A stretch of DNA of 64,000 bases from Alteromonadaceae bacterium M269 (GTDB lineage Bacteria > Pseudomonadota > Gammaproteobacteria > Enterobacterales > Alteromonadaceae), in assembly GCA_004353515.1 (NCBI GenBank), contig SMNZ01000005.1, positions 248,001-312,000 of the forward strand, written 5' to 3'. Both the position numbers and the translations under genes were made by a program. A model generated the notes under the pieces. That model ran no database searches. It saw only the letters and a list, made by a program, of their open reading frames with translations, and was not told the DNA's origin. Below are positions 57,806-64,000 of the stretch, piece by piece; the first letter of the stretch is position 1, and the number at the start of each line of letters is the position of its first letter.

Positions 57806-58174
57806 CTAATTCACACGCCAAGGTGGATTCAATCTGTTTTCACCAGCCCAGTAGAGTATTAACTTATTCCCCGATGGATCATAAAGTATCGCTTCTCGCC
57901 AGAGGTAGGTTTGGTCTTGGGGAAGTTGATCAAAGGCTATGCCCTTTTCTATCAAGGTTGCTACCCAGTTATCTAAATCCTGGTGCTCGAAATAGATAGT
58001 TGAGTAATTTTTCACATTCGGATGTAAGGATAGTGAGAAACTTGAATTCCCTTCTGGACATTTGAACCTGGCATAAGCTGGACTATCGACAATAAGCTTG
58101 AATCCCAACTCTTGATAGAAGGTAACGGCCGTTGGTAGGTCGTAAACGGGCATAGTGACTTGGTTTAAATTCAT
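57806..58174 (-). CDS. VOC superfamily protein in the SoxR-controlled unit
   Basis: The 122-residue product has the VOC pattern 'LNQVTMPVYDLPTAVTFYQELGFKLIVDSPAYARFKCP' and 'AILYDPSGNKLILYWAGENR'. The first position usually held by a metal ligand is Q rather than H, so metal binding is uncertain and it may be a ligand-binding (resistance-type) VOC protein. It has a single Cys and so is not the C-As lyase ArsI. GGAAAGAGAG lies before ATG 58174. It follows a 36-residue ORF and the SoxR box and is divergent from soxR. Confidence 0.8.
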   Translation of the reverse strand: MNLNQVTMPVYDLPTAVTFYQELGFKLIVDSPAYARFKCPEGNSSFSLSLHPNVKNYSTIYFEHQDLDNWVATLIEKGIAFDQLPQDQTYLWREAILYDPSGNKLILYWAGENRLNPPWRVN

Positions 58175-58192
58175 ACTCTCTTTCCTACCAAA

Positions 58193-58303
58193 TTACTTGT
58201 TACACATAGTGCCGTTAAAAGTTTGAAAGTATGTTGCTGCTACTCTATTGATAAGTGCTAATAATGTGTTTGTGTTGTTGATAGTTTTATTGTTTGCTTT
58301 CAT
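58193..58303 (-). CDS. Small ORF (36 residues) between the SoxR box and the VOC gene
   Basis: ATG 58303 follows CTCAACGGAGACAGAAA, with GGAGA at ideal spacing. The frame reads MKANNKTINNTNTLLALINR, then VAATYFQTFNGTMCNK and TAA, 36 residues in all. Its stop is 18 bases before the VOC start, so the two would be cotranscribed from the SoxR-box promoter. It could be a small regulated protein, a leader peptide for the VOC gene, or chance. No family is recognised; the strong ribosome site is the main evidence. Confidence 0.5.
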   Translation of the reverse strand: MKANNKTINNTNTLLALINRVAATYFQTFNGTMCNK

Positions 58304-58343
58304 TTTCTGTCTCCGTTGAGTAAGTTCGAAATAAAGCTTAAAA

Positions 58344-58361
58344 CCTCAAGCTAACTTGAGG
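58344..58361. promoter_or_regulatory. SoxR box
   Basis: CCTCAAGCTAACTTGAGG differs by one base from the perfect palindrome CCTCAAGTTAACTTGAGG known for SoxR. It occupies the spacer of possible promoters in both directions: TTAAAA/TAAAGT (18 bases apart) toward soxR, and TTTACC/TAAGCT (19 bases apart) toward the small ORF and VOC gene. SoxR activates by twisting an over-long spacer, and the box position fits that mechanism. Confidence 0.92.
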
Positions 58362-58404
58362 TAAAGTGTTTTTTTAAACTTTTTTCAAAAAAGAGGAAAA
58401 GGTG

Positions 58405-58845
58405 ATGGAAGATGCAAATTTATCCGTAGGTTATGTGGCAAAAAGAACGGGTGTAAAAGTATCGACTTTGCACTTCTATGAGGAGAAAGGACTAATCTTC
58501 AGTTGGCGTAATCATGGTAATCAACGTCGTTATAAGCGTGATGTGCTGAGACGTATCTCCATTATCAAGGCTGCGCAGAGGTTAGGTGTTAGTTTGGAAG
58601 TGATCAAACAAACGTTCAACGAGTTACCTAATAATAAGACGCCCGACAAAGAAGATTGGAAAGCGTTATCGAAACGATGGCAGAACCAATTGGAAGAGCG
58701 TATTCAGTCCTTGATTAAGTTGCGTGACTCTCTAGATGGTTGTATTGGTTGTGGTTGTTTATCAATGCAGAGTTGCCCTATCTATAACCCCGAGGATGCG
58801 CTTGAAAGCGAAGGTCCTGGCCCTGTTATTCTCAATCGGAAATAG
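58405..58845 (+). CDS. soxR: Redox-sensitive transcriptional activator SoxR
   Basis: The 146-residue MerR-family regulator has the N-terminal winged helix 'LSVGYVAKRTGVKVSTLHFYEEKGLI' near 5-31, a dimerisation helix near 80-115 and the [2Fe-2S] cluster motif 'CIGCGCLSMQSC' near 119-130, with the four cysteines of SoxR in the correct C-x2-C-x-C-x5-C spacing. It is oxidised or reduced by redox-cycling compounds. ATG 58405 (after GAGGAAAAGG) is preferred to the GTG directly before. It lies immediately after the SoxR box; no soxS is present, as in most non-enteric bacteria where SoxR regulates target genes directly. Confidence 0.95.
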   Translation: MEDANLSVGYVAKRTGVKVSTLHFYEEKGLIFSWRNHGNQRRYKRDVLRRISIIKAAQRLGVSLEVIKQTFNELPNNKTPDKEDWKALSKRWQNQLEERIQSLIKLRDSLDGCIGCGCLSMQSCPIYNPEDALESEGPGPVILNRK

Positions 58846-58973
58846 TGTTTTATAGGCGCTGTCAGCACTTCAAGACAGTATGATACAGCTGTGTTTTGAT
58901 TGATGACTTGTTTCTAAAGTTAAAGACGTTAAGGTCGTCCTTTGTTGGACTCTTTGATTAGCTGGAAAACACA

Positions 58974-59990
58974 ATGAGCGTAATTGATTTACGAAGTGAC
59001 ACGGTAACTGTCCCTACACCTTCAATGCGAGAGGCTATGGCCAATGCCGGGGTGGGAGATGATGTTTACGGTGAAGATCCTACCATTATTGAATTGCAAA
59101 ACCTGGCCGCATCAATGGCGGGTATGGAAGCTGCGCTCTATGTGCCTACTGGTACGCAGAGTAATTTACTAGCGTTGTTTGCGCATTGTGAGCGTGGTGA
59201 AGAATATATTGTTGGTCAACACGCACATACCTATCGTTACGAAGGTGGTGGCGCATCTATTCTTGGAAGTGTTCAAGCGCAGCCTATCGAGTTGGAAGAT
59301 GATGGCACACTCAGCTTGGCAAAGGTTGAAAGCTACATAAAACCGGACGATCCGCACTTTGTGAAGACTAAGCTATTGTGCTTGGAAAATACGCAAGCGG
59401 GTAAAGCATTGCCGCTAGATTACTTGGCCCAAGCAAGGGAATTCGTCGATAAGCACAAACTGGGTTTACACCTCGACGGTGCTCGTGTTTTTAACGCAGT
59501 GGTTAAGCAACAGACGACATTAAAAGATATCACCCAGCACTTTGATTCAGTATCTATTTGCTTATCGAAGGGTTTGGCGGCTCCGGTTGGATCTGTGCTT
59601 TGTGGTAGCCAAGAGTTAATCAACAAAGCTCATCGTTGGCGCAAGGTGTTAGGTGGTGGAATGCGCCAAGCTGGCGTTATTGCCGCAGCTGGCATAGTTG
59701 CTTTAAACGAAATGGTAGAGCGTTTAGCTGACGATCACGACCATGCACAAATGCTAGCTCAGGGTATTAAAGATATCACAGGCCTTTCAGTAGACTTAGA
59801 TGCAGTTCAAACCAATATGGTATTTGTGGATTTTGAGCAATCTAAGCGAGAAAACATACTCTCTCAGTTCGCAGAGCAGAATATTAAGATAGGCTTTTTG
59901 GGTGAACAGATGCGACTTGTATTGCACAAAGACGTTGCTTCTGAGGATATTGAAAGGGTTATTCAGTGTTTCAAAGGCCTCAAGCTATAA
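58974..59990 (+). CDS. ltaE: Low-specificity L-threonine aldolase
   Basis: The 338-residue PLP enzyme cleaves L-threonine or L-allo-threonine to glycine and acetaldehyde. It begins 'IDLRSDTVTVPTPSMREAMANAGVGDDVYGEDPTI', typical of the family, and has 'HLDGARVFNAVVKQ' near 166 (the Asp that pairs with PLP) and the PLP lysine in 'SICLSKGLAAPVGSVLCGS' near 198. The length matches E. coli LtaE (333). It is a single gene; kbl-tdh at 22.5-24.7 kb offers a second route from threonine to glycine. It is convergent with the PEP-CTERM gene. Confidence 0.95.
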   Translation: MSVIDLRSDTVTVPTPSMREAMANAGVGDDVYGEDPTIIELQNLAASMAGMEAALYVPTGTQSNLLALFAHCERGEEYIVGQHAHTYRYEGGGASILGSVQAQPIELEDDGTLSLAKVESYIKPDDPHFVKTKLLCLENTQAGKALPLDYLAQAREFVDKHKLGLHLDGARVFNAVVKQQTTLKDITQHFDSVSICLSKGLAAPVGSVLCGSQELINKAHRWRKVLGGGMRQAGVIAAAGIVALNEMVERLADDHDHAQMLAQGIKDITGLSVDLDAVQTNMVFVDFEQSKRENILSQFAEQNIKIGFLGEQMRLVLHKDVASEDIERVIQCFKGLKL

Positions 59991-60082
59991 GGCCTTTAAG
60001 AGGTATGAGGTTATTGAGGCAAGGCTTTTGCCATTAGTTACAAATACCCGTCAAGCTAAGTGGCGTGGCGGGTGGAGCAAAC

Positions 60083-60811
60083 TTAGTGAGTAGCTTTCGA
60101 CTTGTATCTCGATGTAAACAATGCACCTAGTCCCATTAGCAATAAAAAATTGATTGCTGGCTCTGGCACTTGGCTAACAGTCACATTGAATATTTCACCG
60201 CTGAGCCCGTCGCGAATTAGGTCTTGTGTAACCAAAGCATTTCTAGCATTGATAAATGTTTCTACTTGAGTATCAGAGTAATCGACAGTTGCATTTTCCA
60301 AGTTCAGCGCAATCTCAAAGATTGTAGTTGCATCTAGAGTATTAACGTCTGAAAAGACACCATTATTATCTTGTCTTATACCGATTTCTTCTTGGAAAAA
60401 CTGATCGCCAGGAGCTGGGTTATTAGGGACAGTTGAACTGAAAGAAGTGAGAAACACGCCATCATTGTCACTAGCAATATCAATAGTGTTACCAAATTGA
60501 GTTCCGCCAGCTAGAGAGAATACACTCCCAGCAGGTAAGCTGAGTGTTAAGTCACTGAATGCGTAACGTCCTCCAGTGATGCTTGTGTTTCCGTCTGTTT
60601 GATTCGCTTCAACTCTAAAACTACCAGCGAATGTACTGCCAACAGTTAATCCATTGGTTGGGTTTCCAACAACGGAAACATCGCCAAGTTGTTCTGTGTC
60701 GGTAACGCGTACTTGAAAATCAAACTGAAATATTAAGGCAGCCTTTGCCGATAGGGGCATACTTGCGCACAGGATAATTGACAAAATTGCTATAAATCTA
60801 GGTGTTTGCAT
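60083..60811 (-). CDS. PEP-CTERM sorted secreted protein
   Basis: The 242-residue product has a signal peptide (about 1-24, ending AKA) and a C-terminal sorting tail 'VPEPAINFLLLMGLGALF' followed by basic residues (SRYKSKATH). The mature part is rich in T, N, D, V, G and contains 'FQFDFQVRVTD' and 'ATVDYSDTQVETF', beta-rich and without cysteine. The tail is the exosortase recognition form. It shares the tail design, but not obvious sequence, with the gene at 50.7 kb. Function unknown. It is flanked by ltaE (convergent) and the esterase gene. Confidence 0.85.
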   Translation of the reverse strand: MQTPRFIAILSIILCASMPLSAKAALIFQFDFQVRVTDTEQLGDVSVVGNPTNGLTVGSTFAGSFRVEANQTDGNTSITGGRYAFSDLTLSLPAGSVFSLAGGTQFGNTIDIASDNDGVFLTSFSSTVPNNPAPGDQFFQEEIGIRQDNNGVFSDVNTLDATTIFEIALNLENATVDYSDTQVETFINARNALVTQDLIRDGLSGEIFNVTVSQVPEPAINFLLLMGLGALFTSRYKSKATH

Positions 60812-61040
60812 ACTGTTTGCCTATTTATTGCGCTGTCGCAACTCTGATGGTTGTTGCGTACTGCTATGTTAAAATGCATATGTCAAATGACATTTTTATT
60901 TAGGTCTGCAAAATTGATGCCTAAATTTAAAAGTTATTTAAAATCAATTGTTTAGGTTTTTGTTTTGATCTCATAAATTGACATGTGTAAAGTTTTCCGA
61001 CAAAAATTTAATACAAGATTATTTATAAGATATAGGTTAA

Positions 61041-62249
61041 TTAACTAGCCGAAGTAAGCCACCTGATGGCACTAGGAAATCGTTTAGACCAATCCAATTC
61101 ACAATGACGACCTAGGTCGTCTTTAACCAGTTTGACGTTTTCTTCTCTCACTCCTTTAGATAGCAATAGTGCCTTCAGCATGTCTATCCTGCCGTAGTCC
61201 CCGTATTCTATTAAGCCAATATCAAAGTAGAATTTGGATCCTCTAATGTGACTTTTTTCTTTAATAGCTTTAAATAGGACCAGTTCATCATTCATGTCTT
61301 TAAAGTCGAGAGCGAGTGAGAAACCGCCAACAAAACCGAAAGTGTCATGGTGCTCAATTCCAGCGTAAAGCGCTAAGAGCCCTCCCAAAGAGCTTCCAAT
61401 TATGCCTGTGTTTTCCGTCTGTGGCTGGGTTCTAAATTGACTATCGATAAAGGGTTTCAGGCTTTGTTTGATAAAAGTGATAGTCTTTTCACCTTCGCCA
61501 ATACTTAGTTCGTTGTTCGTTTCCTTGAAGTTCCATGGGTTGTACTCACTTCGCCTGCGTTCCCCGTTTGGAATAGCTACAACAATGAGTTCCTCAAGCT
61601 CGTTTTTAGCCACTAAATCTTCAAGTATTTCATCAACTTTCCACTCGTTACTGTAGGAGGTAAATTCATCAAAAATATTTTGTCCATCAAGCATATAAAG
61701 CACGGGATATCGCTTTTCGCTATTCTGATCATAGGAGGGTGGAAGATAAACGGAGATGCTTCCTTTTCTTGCTAGCTGCGGCATATCGAAATCAGGAAAA
61801 TGTTGAATATTTCCAACAGTCGTATGGATTGGAATTTGATTAGATGTGTCTGTCTTCCATGCCGGAATTTCTAGCTTAAGCTCTGTTTGACCGGGGTTAG
61901 GTAAATGCATGTAGGTGCAGAGGCTTTTGCCTGTATCAGAAGCCGGCATATGCTGCCAATCTTTGTTTTTCACAAAGGTAAAATAGATGGGAGCTTCGCT
62001 GACAGGGATTTCAGTTTTGAGCAAACCGTTCTCGTATCTTAGCTTGTGGGTATTCAATCCGTTAAAGCGCCAATCATTGAAGCTACCCACCATATGAACA
62101 GTGTCGTCTTTATTGTAATTCTTAGGAGGATTGACTATGACTGTGAGTGTTGCAGGGTTATTGCTTGCTGGTACGCAACCTAGGAGTGAAGAAGCACAAA
62201 GTACGAAAAATAAAATACACCGATTCAAGAGCTGAATTCCCTTTATCAT
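61041..62249 (-). CDS. Lipoprotein esterase with N-terminal CBM-like domain
   Basis: The 402-residue product has a lipoprotein signal with lipobox LLGC (Cys near 25). An N-terminal immunoglobulin-like or CBM48/CBM20-like domain (about 30-130: 'HMVGSFNDWRFNG', 'FTFVKNKDW') is followed by an alpha/beta-hydrolase of the enterochelin esterase (Esterase D) family: 'ISVYLPPSYDQNSEKRYPVLYMLDGQNIFDE', 'VVAIPNGERRRSEYNPWNF' and the nucleophile elbow 'IGSSLGGLLALYAG' (Ser near 288), with Asp and His toward the C-terminus. It is probably attached to an envelope membrane and cuts an ester of unknown type. No siderophore genes are nearby. Confidence 0.85.
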   Translation of the reverse strand: MIKGIQLLNRCILFFVLCASSLLGCVPASNNPATLTVIVNPPKNYNKDDTVHMVGSFNDWRFNGLNTHKLRYENGLLKTEIPVSEAPIYFTFVKNKDWQHMPASDTGKSLCTYMHLPNPGQTELKLEIPAWKTDTSNQIPIHTTVGNIQHFPDFDMPQLARKGSISVYLPPSYDQNSEKRYPVLYMLDGQNIFDEFTSYSNEWKVDEILEDLVAKNELEELIVVAIPNGERRRSEYNPWNFKETNNELSIGEGEKTITFIKQSLKPFIDSQFRTQPQTENTGIIGSSLGGLLALYAGIEHHDTFGFVGGFSLALDFKDMNDELVLFKAIKEKSHIRGSKFYFDIGLIEYGDYGRIDMLKALLLSKGVREENVKLVKDDLGRHCELDWSKRFPSAIRWLTSAS

Positions 62250-62365
62250 GCCTTTCTCAAATAAAGAGGCTTGTTGTTTTTTGCAAGAAAGACTAGGTGA
62301 TTAGCGCTTTTAGGCCAAGATGAATACGTTTGTATTGCTAGCGAGCAGGGTGATGGAAAGAGAGA

Positions 62366-62395
62366 TTGCTCTAAAGTCAATTGACTTTAGAGCAA
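62366..62395. terminator. Perfect 30-bp palindrome after purA
   Basis: The two arms TTGCTCTAAAGTCAA (62366-62380) and TTGACTTTAGAGCAA (62381-62395) are exact inverted copies with no spacer. On the minus strand it follows the purA stop by 14 bases. The likely use is transcription termination, with the central bases as loop, but no T-run follows and a protein-binding role is also possible. Confidence 0.6.
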
Positions 62396-62408
62396 CAAAG
62401 GATGCTTT

Positions 62409-63740
<1,332 letters not shown>

Positions 63741-63867
63741 CTATCAAGATAAAACTGAGCGATCATCCGTTTTTGTACTCTTAGAGTGCTTTTGTGACCT
63801 TTTTATACGTTATAAAGGGAATTTTTCAGTTATATAACGACAAATCCAGTGAGTTGGAGTGCGAATG

Positions 63868-64000
63868 CTACAACAGATACCACAAACACACTGCGCCTAT
63901 AGTGACCAGTACACCACCCATACGCCTCATATGTGATGGCTCAAGTACACTAATTTGTTTTAAATAACGTTGCCAGGCATTAGGAAATAGGAGAGGACCT
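63868..64000 (-). CDS. YjeT/DUF2065 family small membrane protein, partial
   Basis: A minus-strand frame enters from the right edge and ends at TAG (63870-63868). The 43 visible residues read 'GPLLFPNAWQRYLKQISVLEP' (in part) and 'MRRMGGVLVTIGAVCLWYLL'. The W-R-x-x-L before an L-R-R-x-G stretch and a final hydrophobic helix fit the C-terminal half of DUF2065 (YjeT), 60 or so residues in full. In E. coli yjeT lies between hflC and purA. It is cut by the window edge and no start can be given. Confidence 0.8.
   Translation of the reverse strand, partial: GPLLFPNAWQRYLKQISVLEPSHMRRMGGVLVTIGAVCLWYLL

Noticed and set aside
57806-58174. VOC gene as arsI (C-As lyase) linked to arsM
   Set aside because: The protein has one Cys, lacks the vicinal Cys pair of ArsI, and its promoter context is SoxR.
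59973-59998. AAAGGCCT...AGGCCTTT after ltaE as terminator
   Set aside because: Half lies within the last codons of ltaE and no T-run follows; not strong enough.

Overview
The window is chromosomal DNA from a gammaproteobacterium of fairly low G+C content, probably marine or aquatic. The evidence is gene content and order: slmA-coaBC/radC-rpmB-rpmG-mutM-coaD, glpE-glpG, ubiC-ubiA next to plsB, fre-ubiD, fadBA, kbl-tdh, and purA followed on the far side by a yjeT-like gene. I see no rRNA, tRNA, CRISPR array, prophage or intact transposase gene. I would not name a genus from this sequence alone.

Layout. 1-3.1 kb: small, poorly known genes (PepSY-type membrane protein, DUF6624-like, DUF1820, a TetR regulator). 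3.4-11.4 kb: an M28 lipoprotein peptidase and the housekeeping block slmA, coaBC, radC, rpmB, rpmG (absent from longer-ORF lists), mutM and coaD, with a GT2 glycosyltransferase inserted between radC and rpmB. 11.5-17.7 kb: a cell-surface cluster with a CDP-glycerol glycerophosphotransferase, its cytidylyltransferase, a Wzi-like outer-membrane protein, the Kdo kinase KdkA, a GT9 heptosyltransferase-type enzyme and WaaA. 18.0-22.1 kb: a three-gene operon (periplasmic binding-protein fold, beta-barrel, GGDEF-EAL receptor). 22.4-25.9 kb: kbl-tdh and glpE-glpG. 26-36 kb: FliL-like protein, ubiC-ubiA, a chemoreceptor, plsB, a diguanylate cyclase, fre-ubiD. 36-50 kb: yaeQ, an FKBP isomerase, ppc, a DUF2059 protein, a membrane-bound XRE regulator, pepQ, slt, fadBA. 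50-64 kb: a more accessory stretch with two PEP-CTERM proteins, a diguanylate cyclase, aldehyde dehydrogenase, an arsM-radical SAM pair, soxR with a textbook SoxR box facing a small ORF and a VOC gene, ltaE, a lipoprotein esterase and purA.

The most unusual signal not explained by genes is a set of short non-coding mobile elements. One family has the terminal motif GGGTCTGTTGATCTTTG; I find copies or remnants at 3.2, 15.3, 26.4, 30.1, 38.0-38.3 and 46.9 kb. Two of them, about 265 bp each, lie in opposite orientation on either side of ubiC-ubiA-MCP. Two other MITE-like elements with their own inverted ends sit at 22.2 kb, before kbl, and at 46.5 kb, where one end abuts the start of slt. The best functional leads are the arsM/radical-SAM operon (organoarsenical chemistry), the SoxR box controlling an unannotated 36-residue ORF plus VOC gene, and the glycerophosphate/Kdo-kinase surface cluster.

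Functions are inferred from sequence motifs and remembered family features; no database search was run.
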